From Ignavibacteria bacterium (lineage in GTDB: Bacteria > Bacteroidota > Ignavibacteria > Kapaibacteriales > UBA4661), in NCBI GenBank assembly GCA_014654705.1, contig JACVZY010000018.1:1-64000 (forward strand): a stretch of 64,000 nucleotides of DNA, read 5' to 3'. Below the pieces are notes generated by a model, which saw nothing but the letters and a program-made list of their open reading frames with translations, was not told where the DNA came from and searched no databases. Each line of letters starts with the position of its first letter. The stretch's first letter is position 1. Below are positions 54,025 to 62,604 of the stretch, piece by piece. Position numbers and translations under genes: made by a program.

Positions 54025-55035
54025 ATGAATACATCCCCCAAATCCGGCTTCGTTGCTATCATCGGCGAACCCAACGTCGGCAAATCTACGCTGATGAACG
54101 CTATGCTCGGCACGAAACTCTCAATCGTTTCGCCGAAGCCACAGACCACACGCCGCAGCGTTCTCGGCATTTTCACCGAAGGCACGGAAGAAAGCGGTAC
54201 GCAAATCGTCTTTTTCGATACGCCCGGCATTCTTTCCAAAGCCACCTACGAGCTGCACCGCTCCATGCTGGACTTTGTGAAAACGTCCATCGAAGGCGCA
54301 GATGCGGTCTTGATTGTGGTGGATGTGCAGAAATTGGTGGATAAGCCCAAGCCCGCACAACGCCAGCAGTTCGGAAAAGCTAAACCAGCCCCCGCAAGTC
54401 CGCCACACGCCAACGAGCGCGGCGCAAAAGCGCTTCAAACCCTGATGATGCGCCTGCAAATGCGCCTCGAAACAGTAGATAAGCCGATTGTGATTGCGCT
54501 CAACAAAATGGACGCGCTGCACGACAAAAAGCTCGCCCTGCCTGTGATGGACGCGCTGATGAAACTGCCCTTCGTCAAACACGTTGCGCCGATTTCTGCG
54601 CTGGAAAACAAGTACGTGGACGAACTTTTGCTAAAACTGAAAGAATTCATGCCGGAACATGGCTTTTTCTACGATGCAGAAATGCTTTCCACACAGCCGC
54701 AGCGCTTCTTTGTGAGCGAACTCATACGCGAGGTGATTTTCATGCGCTACCGCGAGGAAATACCGTACTCGACCGAAGTAGGCATTGTGGAATTTAAGGA
54801 GCGCGAGCACGGCAAATGGTATATTTCGGCGGATATTGTGGTCGAGCGCGACACGCAAAAGCAAATCCTCATTGGCAAAGGCGGCGCATCGCTGAAGGAA
54901 ACGGGAAGCCTCGCACGTAAGGCGATTGAGGAATATCTGGAATGTTCGGTCTTTTTGGAACTCTTTGTGAAAGTCCGCGAAGACTGGCGCAATAGCTCGG
55001 CGCACCTGCGGTCGTTTGGGTATGGGCAGAAGTAA
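54025..55035 (+). CDS. era: GTPase Era with an insertion
   Basis: Era is an essential GTPase that binds the 3' end of 16S rRNA and assists 30S maturation. The 336-residue protein has G1 GEPNVGKS (14-21), G2 TTRR, G3 DTPG (65-68) and G4 NKMD (160-163), then a C-terminal KH domain with ADIVVERDTQKQILIGKGG and VREDWRNSS. Between G3 and G4 there are about 35 extra residues rich in Pro, Ala and Lys (roughly 102-136, DKPKPAQRQQFGKAKPAPAS), absent from ordinary Era of ~300 residues. The ATG at 54025 gives the canonical start. It begins 46 bases after comM. Confidence 0.96.
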   Translation: MNTSPKSGFVAIIGEPNVGKSTLMNAMLGTKLSIVSPKPQTTRRSVLGIFTEGTEESGTQIVFFDTPGILSKATYELHRSMLDFVKTSIEGADAVLIVVDVQKLVDKPKPAQRQQFGKAKPAPASPPHANERGAKALQTLMMRLQMRLETVDKPIVIALNKMDALHDKKLALPVMDALMKLPFVKHVAPISALENKYVDELLLKLKEFMPEHGFFYDAEMLSTQPQRFFVSELIREVIFMRYREEIPYSTEVGIVEFKEREHGKWYISADIVVERDTQKQILIGKGGASLKETGSLARKAIEEYLECSVFLELFVKVREDWRNSSAHLRSFGYGQK

Positions 55036-55064
55036 TTTTCATTCTCTATTTCTTTTCGTTATCT

Positions 55065-55706
55065 ATGCTCCTCCATCGCTTTTCATACTTTCGCAGTTAT
55101 GCGGTGTTTCTCTTTTTGTGCGCTTTGCTGACACAGAAACTCGCGGCACAAGGACCTGTAATCACGAGGATAGAAACAAGCTCTAGAAGTTTTAGTGGAA
55201 ATAGCTGCTTAATTGCTGGTGCGGGAACGAGAGTGACCATCTACGGCAGGAATTTTATCCATCCCTCCCTTGTGTACATTAACAATGTTCTTCAGGCAAA
55301 CATACTGTGGATTTCTAACGAGCAGATAGTTTTCGTTATATCGGCACTTGCAACAGGGTTTCTTGAGGTACGAAACCAATTGGGAATTGCACGATATTGC
55401 ACATGGATTGGTGTTGATAATCCTGCTTCAAGTACACAGGAAACTGATGCAATAAGCATGGATATTTATCCGAATCCTTCAAATAATACAGCCCAAGTCC
55501 GATATTACCTTGCTCAAGCAGGTTTCGTCAGTATAAAAATTTTCGATGCTCAAGGCAAGTTTCTCCAAACGGACGTAGAAGAATTGCAGCAAGCAGGCGT
55601 ACACAATTTGCAGCTTACCCTCAAGGCTCTTCCAAGTGGCACTTATACACTCGTTACAGAGATAAACCGAATTCGCACAACGAAGCCTTTTGTCATTGTT
55701 CGATGA
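55065..55706 (+). CDS. Small secreted protein with TIG domain and type IX sorting domain
   Basis: The 213-residue product has a signal peptide (to about residue 29, LLTQKLAAQ), one IPT/TIG-like immunoglobulin domain (VITRIETSS...GAGTRVTIYGRNFIHPSLVYINN, residues 31-115) and a type A sorting domain (DIYPNPSNNTAQVRYYL to FVIVR, from ~138). It would be exported through the T9SS. It is essentially a minimal version of the C-terminal repeats of the giant adhesin. Function unknown; a surface-binding role is inferred. It starts 29 bases after era but has no known link to it. Confidence 0.88.
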   Translation: MLLHRFSYFRSYAVFLFLCALLTQKLAAQGPVITRIETSSRSFSGNSCLIAGAGTRVTIYGRNFIHPSLVYINNVLQANILWISNEQIVFVISALATGFLEVRNQLGIARYCTWIGVDNPASSTQETDAISMDIYPNPSNNTAQVRYYLAQAGFVSIKIFDAQGKFLQTDVEELQQAGVHNLQLTLKALPSGTYTLVTEINRIRTTKPFVIVR

Positions 55707-55708
55707 AG

Positions 55709-55737
55709 CGTTTAGGAAAAAATCTAAACGTGCGTTT
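55709..55737 (+). terminator. Weak hairpin after the small sorting-domain gene
   Basis: CGTTTAG (55709-55715) pairs with CTAAACG (55724-55730), and AAACG/CGTTT can form an alternative fold. It begins 3 bases after the stop codon, but no continuous T run follows. A terminator is plausible, not proven. Confidence 0.35.
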
Positions 55738-55764
55738 CATTTGTAGCAACCATTTTTGTTTTTC

Positions 55765-56439
55765 ATGACACAACCACCATTCATCTCATTTCTCGAACAC
55801 CGCCTGACACAGCCGCTTCCGGGCTACGACGGGCAGCGCCGTATGGCTCCTTTTGCCAAGACCATCTACGAGCCGCCGACGGATATTGACACCTACAAGC
55901 AAAGTGCTGTTCTGGCGCTGCTTTTCAATAACCACGAAACCGCACCGAATGGTGCTGCGTCAGCGGAACATCTGGAAATTTTGCTCACCGTCCGCAGCAG
56001 CGAACTCAAGAACCATAGCGGGCAGATTAGCTTCCCCGGCGGGCGCAGCGATGCGGGCGAGACTATCCGGCAGACCGCACTCCGCGAGACCTGCGAAGAA
56101 GTGGGTGTCGGGCGTGAGCGCATAGCGCTTCTAGGTGATTTAACGCCGCTCTATGTGCCGGTGTCGCGCAGCATGATTTATCCTGTCATTGGCTTTCACG
56201 ACGGCAAGCCTGAAACCCGCCCCAATGCTGGCGAAGTAGAAGAAATTTTTTCGGTGAGTTTTGCTGATTTACTCAATCCGGCAAACATTGACCGCAAGCC
56301 GTGGACAGTGCTGGGGCGCGAAGTCGAAGTACCGTTCTGGAACGTCGGCAAGCAAACTCCGCTCTGGGGCGCAACAGCAATGATGATTGCCGAAATCGTT
56401 ACGCTTTACGAAGAATTTACTTCCATCGGCAACACTTGA
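55765..56439 (+). CDS. Nudix hydrolase, CoA pyrophosphatase (NudL-like)
   Basis: The ~224-residue protein contains a Nudix box (GGRSDAGETIRQTALRETCEEVG, about 92-114, too long to quote as a single motif elsewhere) preceded by the LLTVRSSELKNHSGQISFPGG block that marks the CoA diphosphatase subgroup. Such enzymes cut CoA and acyl-CoA to phosphopantetheine and 3',5'-ADP. Catalytic Glu residues of the RExxEE core are present (RETCEE). The start ATG 55765 is preferred to an upstream TTG at 55756. It lies directly before batA, 59 bases apart. Confidence 0.88.
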   Translation: MTQPPFISFLEHRLTQPLPGYDGQRRMAPFAKTIYEPPTDIDTYKQSAVLALLFNNHETAPNGAASAEHLEILLTVRSSELKNHSGQISFPGGRSDAGETIRQTALRETCEEVGVGRERIALLGDLTPLYVPVSRSMIYPVIGFHDGKPETRPNAGEVEEIFSVSFADLLNPANIDRKPWTVLGREVEVPFWNVGKQTPLWGATAMMIAEIVTLYEEFTSIGNT

Positions 56440-56498
56440 GAAAATCTTGTGTTCGCACTCAACATTTAACATTCAAAACTCAATATTTCCCCCGCGCA

Positions 56499-57494
56499 AT
56501 GAACCCGTTTCCTTTTACCTTCAAGAACCCTGAATTATTCTGGCTTTTGCTTGTGCTGCCTTTGCTTGTCTATCGCTATTGGCGCGTCGGGGCGGCACAG
56601 GGAGAAATACAAGTCTCGACGCTACGCGGCTTCGAGGGCACGAAACCATCACTGCGTCAGCGCGTTCGGCATTTGCCGTTTATTCTACGTCTGCTGGCAA
56701 TCGTGTGCTTGGTGGTGGCGCTTGCCCGCCCACAGTCTAGCGCACGGGGGCAAAATGTAGAGACCGAAGGCATCGATATTGTGCTGGCGATGGACATTTC
56801 CGGCTCCATGCTGGCAGAAGATTTTAAGCCCAATCGCATAGAAGCCGCAAAGAAACTGGCGGTAGAATTTATTGATTCGCGGCAAAATGACCGCATCGGG
56901 CTGGTAGTCTTTAGCGGTGAGAGCTTCACACAATGCCCGCTCACGACCGACCACGACGTACTCAAGAACCTCTTTGGTGCTATAAAAAGCGGCATGGTGC
57001 TAGACGGCACTGCTATTGGTTTGGGACTGAGCACAGCAGTAACGCGCCTGAAGGACAGCCAGGCAAAAAGCAAAGTCGTGATTTTGCTCACCGACGGTGT
57101 AAATAATGCGGGGTCGGTGGCTCCGCTGACGGCAGCCGAGATTGCGCGGACCTTTGGCATCAGGGTTTACACGATTGGCGTGGGGACGTATGGTTTTGCG
57201 CCGTACCCAGTGCAAACGCCGTTTGGGATTCAGTATCAAAATTTGGAAGTGCAGATTGACGAAGACGTGATGAAGCAAATCGCCCAGATGACGAGCGGCA
57301 AGTATTTCCGCGCCACGAGCAACACAAAACTGCAAGAAGTCTATACCGAAATTGACAAACTGGAAAAGACCAAAATACTCGTCACAGAGTTCCGACGCTA
57401 TTCAGAAGAGTTTTTTCCGTTTGCCATTGCAGCTGCAATCTTGCTGTTTATGGAGCTTGCCTTGCGAAAAACAGTATTGCGGAGTATTCCGTAA
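56499..57494 (+). CDS. BatA-like VWA domain protein
   Basis: The 331-residue membrane protein begins with the BatA motif FKNPELFWLLLVLPLLVYRYW (a helix), has a second helix near residue 60, then a von Willebrand factor A domain with an intact MIDAS: DISGSM (99-104), a Thr/Asp in DGTAIG, and LLTDGVNNAG. A final helix (FFPFAIAAAILLFMELAL) anchors the C-terminus. BatA works with BatB and BatD next to MoxR ATPases in stress response. I chose ATG 56499; an upstream frame to 56301 overlaps the Nudix gene. The BatD-like gene lies at 49987; no moxR is seen. Confidence 0.92.
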   Translation: MNPFPFTFKNPELFWLLLVLPLLVYRYWRVGAAQGEIQVSTLRGFEGTKPSLRQRVRHLPFILRLLAIVCLVVALARPQSSARGQNVETEGIDIVLAMDISGSMLAEDFKPNRIEAAKKLAVEFIDSRQNDRIGLVVFSGESFTQCPLTTDHDVLKNLFGAIKSGMVLDGTAIGLGLSTAVTRLKDSQAKSKVVILLTDGVNNAGSVAPLTAAEIARTFGIRVYTIGVGTYGFAPYPVQTPFGIQYQNLEVQIDEDVMKQIAQMTSGKYFRATSNTKLQEVYTEIDKLEKTKILVTEFRRYSEEFFPFAIAAAILLFMELALRKTVLRSIP

Positions 57495-57542
57495 CGCGTA
57501 GGATTGCTCAAAAAATAATGTAACAAAAAAATCCCTTTGGTG

Positions 57543-57610
57543 GCACAGACATTCCTGTCTGTGATGTTTGAAGCGATTTTCGAGGACTACACAGGCAAGA
57601 ATGCCTGTGC
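57543..57610. repeat. REPIN-like palindrome pair, copy 2
   Basis: Two inverted 21-base arms (57543-57563 and 57590-57610, with core GCACAGACATTCCTGTCTG and its partner) flank a 26-base spacer that resembles the spacer of the 49811-49878 copy. Total length is again 68 bases. It lies between convergent batA and the NCS1 permease gene. Confidence 0.65.
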
Positions 57611-57707
57611 CACCAATGAGAAATTGGATTCCTTATTGGAGGCATTCTTCGCGTTCGTTGTGTGAATTTCCGAAAGTACACAAAAAAAGTATTTTTCAGA
57701 TACTTTC

Positions 57708-59501
57708 TTAGCTGACACGACGACCTTGCATCGTCAGCCAATACACCACAAATGCGACAATAAAGCCCGTGAACCACGAAAGGCTAAAAAGCGGCTCTAG
57801 CGCAGAAATCCATTTCCCCGCAAGAGCAAGGACAACGCCCGCGACCACAGCCAGCATTGCGGAGGGATTATAGCCCGCACGGTACGAATACTCACCGCTC
57901 GGTTTGTACATTTCGGCAAGGTTGAGTTCCATCTTGCGAATAACGAAATAATCGCAGAGCATCACGCCCAGTACCGGTCCCAGCAAGCCACTCACGAAAA
58001 TAAGCGCGTTGCTAATCTCGTCCAAAAGCAACCACGGGCAAATCGCCACGCCGATAAGCCCTGCTATTAAGCCGCCCATACGGAAACTGATTTTTTTCGG
58101 AAACAAATTCGAGAAGACATTTGCCGGAGCAATGACGTTTGCGGCAATATTTGTGCTGAGAGTTGCGATAATCATTGCTATTTGTGCAAAAACAACGACA
58201 AACGGGCTTTGAAACTTCGATACCAGCGTTACCGGATCCCACGGAGCATCCTCGGCAATCAGCACATCGCCAAAACTGACCACTGCCGCGCAAGTCACGA
58301 AAATTCCCACAAACGAATAAAATATCATCGTTCCCGGCAACCCCATGAACTGCCCCGTAATTTGGTCGCGCTGCGATTTGGCAAAGCGCGTAATATCAGC
58401 AATACTGAGCGACATCGTTGCCCAAAAACCTACCATTGCCGTGAACCACAAAATATAATTCCACAACTGGCTTGCCGTGCTTTGTGCTTGCGTAGCGTCT
58501 ATTATGCTTGAGTAGATGTACTTGTTGTTCGCTTTGTCAGAAGACTGACTTTCAGCAGGCTGACCATCAGCTGTGGTGCGCACTTGCACTCGCACGGTTC
58601 GTTTACCAGCGCGAAGTCCTGCGTTATCAATGTTGTTGCCAGCCGCTCCATCAAGCACAAGCGTTGTATCACCTGCAAAGGGCTTCCAACCTGAGCCGAC
58701 AGATGACGTATTATCGCCCGCAAGCGGAAGCCAGTATTGAAACTCTTTTGCTTTGGGCGCTCCGGCGAGATTTTTGATTGGTTGAAGTCGTAGAGTGATA
58801 GTGTTTGTGGCATCCGTATTTGCCGGAATGGTAAGCGTTGCCGTTGCGCGTTGGAGCTGCTCACCTTGATTGAGTACCGTCATAAAGCCTGACGCGCTTT
58901 GGTAGCCCCAGCCTATCAGCACCAAACCAATCACAATCAGAATCGGCGCGGAATAATCTTCCAGCCACTTGATGCTTTCGGTGCCTTTCCAAATGAAGTA
59001 CATATTGACCACCCAGAAGAGCGCAAAAGCAACAAACTTGCCAACGCTCAGTCCCGAAGCAGCTTCTGCACCCGTCACGGCGTTCCAGATAGAATAAAAC
59101 GCCAGACCGCCAATCCACGTTTGAACGCCAAACCAGCCACACGCCACCAAACCACGCACAAACGACGGCGCGTAAATCCCTTTCGTACCAAATGCCACGC
59201 GACCAATCACGGGAAAAGGTACGCCGTAACGAACCCCTGCATGACCATTTAACGCCATCGGCAGTGTGATGACAAGATTTGCCAGCCCGATGATAATGAG
59301 TGCCGCTTGCCACGATAACCCAGACTTCATCATGTACGAAGCCAGAATATACGTCGGGATACAAACAGCCATGCCCACCCAGAGGGCGGCAAGATTCCAT
59401 CTATTCCATGTTCGCTGCTGTTCTGGAACAGGCGCCAAATCTGGGCTGTAAAGCGGCGACTGCGAAACGTCTTCGGTGAGGCGTACAATGTCGTGATTCA
59501 T
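57708..59501 (-). CDS. NCS1 family nucleobase permease with a large extracytoplasmic insertion
   Basis: NCS1 transporters carry uracil, thymine, hydantoin or allantoin with Na+ or H+. The protein shows NRWNLAALWVGMAVCIPTYILA, WQAALIIIGLANLVITLPM, VPFPVIGRVAFG, and after the insert ILWFTAMVGFWATMSLSIADITRFAKSQRDQ, which together mark the family. At 597 residues it is about 100 longer than usual. The extra part is a ~130-residue insertion (about 212-345) between helices 5 and 6, rich in beta strands and lying outside the membrane (LTIPANTDATNTITLRLQ, WLPLAGDNTSSVGSGWKP). It follows the aminotransferase gene by 63 bases, and the neighbouring pyrimidine catabolism genes suggest a uracil/thymine or hydantoin substrate. 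Confidence 0.9.
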   Translation of the reverse strand: MNHDIVRLTEDVSQSPLYSPDLAPVPEQQRTWNRWNLAALWVGMAVCIPTYILASYMMKSGLSWQAALIIIGLANLVITLPMALNGHAGVRYGVPFPVIGRVAFGTKGIYAPSFVRGLVACGWFGVQTWIGGLAFYSIWNAVTGAEAASGLSVGKFVAFALFWVVNMYFIWKGTESIKWLEDYSAPILIVIGLVLIGWGYQSASGFMTVLNQGEQLQRATATLTIPANTDATNTITLRLQPIKNLAGAPKAKEFQYWLPLAGDNTSSVGSGWKPFAGDTTLVLDGAAGNNIDNAGLRAGKRTVRVQVRTTADGQPAESQSSDKANNKYIYSSIIDATQAQSTASQLWNYILWFTAMVGFWATMSLSIADITRFAKSQRDQITGQFMGLPGTMIFYSFVGIFVTCAAVVSFGDVLIAEDAPWDPVTLVSKFQSPFVVVFAQIAMIIATLSTNIAANVIAPANVFSNLFPKKISFRMGGLIAGLIGVAICPWLLLDEISNALIFVSGLLGPVLGVMLCDYFVIRKMELNLAEMYKPSGEYSYRAGYNPSAMLAVVAGVVLALAGKWISALEPLFSLSWFTGFIVAFVVYWLTMQGRRVS

Positions 59502-59564
59502 TGGGTTTTGAAAAAGATGGTGACGTTTTCGTGAACTGCGGCTGTGTCTTCCCCGTTTCGGCTG

Positions 59565-60929
59565 TTACTTGCAATGCGCGTCGGCAATACCAATCGCTTC
59601 TGAAATTATTGCCAAGCCCTCGTCAATTTGTTCTTTCGTCACCGTCAGCGGTGGTGCGGTAAAGATATAATTCCACCGTACAAAGGTAAACATACCGAGT
59701 TCGCGGATTTTGGCTGCCACTTGGTTCATAATGGCATTATCTTCGGGTTTACTGCTGTTCCAGACTGCCATCGGCTCTTTTGTTTCGCGGTTTTTCACCA
59801 GTTCAATACAGCCCAGCAAGCCTGTATTGCGGTAGTCTCCAATAGACGGGTGTTTTTTCTTCATTTCCTCGACGCGTTCCTCCATGTAGCGCCCCATTTC
59901 TGCGGCACGTGCCACGAGGTTTTCGTCCTCATAAACTTTTATCACCGCAAGCGCCGCAGCGCATGAAACCACGTGCGCCGAATAGGTCAGCCCCAGCATA
60001 AGCGGTTTGTCGTCGAAGTACGACGCAATTTTATCGGAAACGATGATGCCGCCAAGCGGCACGTATCCTGCGGTGATGCCCTTTGCCATTGCCATAATGT
60101 CCGGCACAACGCCGCTATGGTCAATGCCAAACCATTTGCCCGTGCGCCCGAAGCCGCTCATTACCTCGTCGGCAATCAGCAATATCCCATGTTTGTCCGC
60201 AAGTGCACGTAATTTCTGCCAATAATCCGGCGGATACTTAATGCAGCCCGAAGAGCCGGACTCGCCCTCCATCAAGATTGCAGCAATCGTTCCGGGTCCC
60301 TCAAATTCAATGACACGCTCAATGTGCGACACGCATTCGCGCTTGCAGGTCTCAATTTTCTGCGACCACGGGCAACGATAGCAAAACGGATCTTCGACAT
60401 GAACAAAATTCGGTGCTTGTTGCGCGTCGCTGGCGATTTTGCGCGGGTCACCTCCGGCAGACATCGCACCATACGAAGCGCCGTGGAATGCACGGTAGCG
60501 CGTGATAATTTTATGCCGTCCAGTGTAGAGCCGTGCGAGCTTGATGGCGTTTTCAACCGCTTCTGCACCACCCAAGGTGAAGAACGTTTTCGTGAGATTG
60601 CCGGGCGTGATTTCCGCCAGTTTTTTGCCCAAATCTCCCCGTGCTTTTGTTGTCATACCCGGATAGACGTAAGAAACATCCCTCATTTGTGCAGCAATGG
60701 CATCGGTAACACGCTGGTCGCCGTGCCCAATGTTGACGTTCATCAATTGTGACGAAAAATCAATGTATTTTTTGCCATCATAATCCCAGAGATACACTCC
60801 TTCGGCACGCTGAATATTTATTGGAACTAATCCCGCTTGCTTGGACCATGAAAAGAGTGTGTAATCAAGGTTATTACGAACAATTTCGGCTTGTTCTGCC
60901 GGCGTGAGGTTACTTGTGTGTGAAGGCAT
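59565..60929 (-). CDS. Class III omega-aminotransferase, probable beta-alanine aminotransferase
   Basis: The 454-residue PLP enzyme has GGAEAVENAIKLAR (phosphate loop), YRAFHGASYGAMSAGGDPRK, LLIADEVMSGFGRTG (Asp that binds PLP nitrogen) and MAMAKGITAGYVPLGG with the Schiff-base Lys. A Cys-containing loop (DPFCYRCPWSQKIETCKREC) near residue 190 is notable. In the reductive pyrimidine pathway beta-alanine or beta-aminoisobutyrate is transaminated to a semialdehyde; the divergent dihydropyrimidinase and ureidopropionase genes make this the likeliest role. 2-oxoglutarate or pyruvate could be the acceptor. Confidence 0.9.
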   Translation of the reverse strand: MPSHTSNLTPAEQAEIVRNNLDYTLFSWSKQAGLVPINIQRAEGVYLWDYDGKKYIDFSSQLMNVNIGHGDQRVTDAIAAQMRDVSYVYPGMTTKARGDLGKKLAEITPGNLTKTFFTLGGAEAVENAIKLARLYTGRHKIITRYRAFHGASYGAMSAGGDPRKIASDAQQAPNFVHVEDPFCYRCPWSQKIETCKRECVSHIERVIEFEGPGTIAAILMEGESGSSGCIKYPPDYWQKLRALADKHGILLIADEVMSGFGRTGKWFGIDHSGVVPDIMAMAKGITAGYVPLGGIIVSDKIASYFDDKPLMLGLTYSAHVVSCAAALAVIKVYEDENLVARAAEMGRYMEERVEEMKKKHPSIGDYRNTGLLGCIELVKNRETKEPMAVWNSSKPEDNAIMNQVAAKIRELGMFTFVRWNYIFTAPPLTVTKEQIDEGLAIISEAIGIADAHCK

Positions 60930-61149
60930 ACATTTGGAATAAACTGGGATAAGTAATTTCGATTGTGGCTCAAACTACAAAATCTCTCCAAGAATCCAAT
61001 ACCAAAATTCAGCCATCGTCGCACCATTTTATGCAGAGTACATTTTGTGACGACAATAAAAAATTCACTCCCGAAATTCCTTTGGAAATTCACCATTATT
61101 TTTTGTAAGTTCTTCACTCTTGTTTGTTCCACTCTATTTTAAGCGGGCT

Positions 61150-62535
61150 ATGGCTTCTCTCCTCATCAGCAATGGAACTGTTGTCACGGCGGCAGACACC
61201 TTCACGGCGGATATTTTTATCGAAGACGAGCGCATCAGCGCAATCGGCACGAACCTCAAGGTGCAAGCAGACCGCACAATTGATGCCACAGGCAAACTCG
61301 TATTTCCGGGCGGCATAGACCCGCACGTTCACCTTGATATGCCCTTTATGGGAACGTTTTCGAGCGACAGCTACGCGACCGGTACGCAAGCTGCATTACA
61401 CGGCGGCACGACAACGGTGATTGACTTTATCCTCCAAACGCAAGGTAAATCGCTGCGTTCAGCATTGGAAGAATGGCAAGGACGCTCGAACGGCAATTGT
61501 TACAGCGATTATTCTTTTCACCTTGCCGTGACGGACTTCAACGAACGCACCAAACCTGAAATTCAGGAAATGGTCGAAAAAGAAGGTATTACGTCCTTCA
61601 AGACGTTTATGGCGTACAAAGGCGCACTGATGATTGACGACCGCCAAATGATAGGACTGATGGAAGAAGTAAAACGCTGCGGTGGTCTTGTCACGGTTCA
61701 CGCCACACACGGCGACATGATTGATTACCTCATTGACAAACACCGTTCGGAAGGCAAACTTTCGCCTTTGTATCATTATCTGTCGCAACCCGAAATCACC
61801 GAATCGGAAGCATCGGAGCGCTTTGCAGACATGGCGTATTATACGGGCGTTCCGGCATATATTGTGCATCTCACCTGCGAAGGCGCACTGAATCACGTCC
61901 GCGATGCCACGCGGCGCAACCAAACCGTTTTTGTCGAGACGTGTATTCAGTACCTTCTTCTGGACGCTTCGCTCTATGAAAAGGACTTTGAAGGCGCAAA
62001 ATGGGTGATGAGTCCGCCACTACGTCAGAAAAAAGACCAAGATGCTCTTTGGGCGGGTTTGAATCAAGGACTGGTAAGGGTTGTGGCAACTGACCATTGC
62101 CCCTTTACGTGGGAGCAGAAAAAAATGGGCGAACACGATTTTTCAAAAATTCCGAACGGACATCCTGCTATCGAACACCGCATGGAACTTCTCTTTTCAG
62201 AAGGTGTTCGCACGGGCAAAATCAGTCTGAACAAATATGTGGAAGTAACCTCCACCAACGCCGCGAAAATTTTCGGAATGTTTCCCCGCAAAGGCACTCT
62301 TTCTATTGGCGCAGATGCGGATATCGTGATTTTTGACCCGAACGAAAAGCACACTCTTTCTGCCAAAACGCACCACCACAACACCGATTACTCCGCTTAC
62401 GAAGGCTGGGAAGTGACGGGCAAATGCAAAACCGTGATTCTGCGCGGTCGCGTGGCAGTAGATGAGGGGAAAATGCTTCTTGAAAAAGGCTATGGGCAGT
62501 TTCTACGCCGCAATAAAACGTCGCTTATCGTATAA
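61150..62535 (+). CDS. hydA: Dihydropyrimidinase
   Basis: The 461-residue cytoplasmic amidohydrolase opens dihydrouracil or dihydrothymine to the N-carbamoyl amino acid. It has the metal-binding PHVH (58-61), carboxylated Lys151 (SFKTFMAYKG), His in VTVHATHGD, His in IVHLTCEGAL and the Asp in ATDHCPF. Where hydantoinases often read HAENGD, this reads HATHGD. The ATG at 61150 follows AAGCGGG. It is the first gene of the plus-strand catabolic operon; beta-ureidopropionase follows after 69 bases. A D-hydantoinase is the alternative, but the neighbours favour the pyrimidine enzyme. Confidence 0.93.
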   Translation: MASLLISNGTVVTAADTFTADIFIEDERISAIGTNLKVQADRTIDATGKLVFPGGIDPHVHLDMPFMGTFSSDSYATGTQAALHGGTTTVIDFILQTQGKSLRSALEEWQGRSNGNCYSDYSFHLAVTDFNERTKPEIQEMVEKEGITSFKTFMAYKGALMIDDRQMIGLMEEVKRCGGLVTVHATHGDMIDYLIDKHRSEGKLSPLYHYLSQPEITESEASERFADMAYYTGVPAYIVHLTCEGALNHVRDATRRNQTVFVETCIQYLLLDASLYEKDFEGAKWVMSPPLRQKKDQDALWAGLNQGLVRVVATDHCPFTWEQKKMGEHDFSKIPNGHPAIEHRMELLFSEGVRTGKISLNKYVEVTSTNAAKIFGMFPRKGTLSIGADADIVIFDPNEKHTLSAKTHHHNTDYSAYEGWEVTGKCKTVILRGRVAVDEGKMLLEKGYGQFLRRNKTSLIV

Positions 62536-62604
62536 CGCAGCCGTGTAGCGCACCAACAGACTTACAATAACTATCATTCTCTTCACGTACACATCCTAAT
62601 CATT

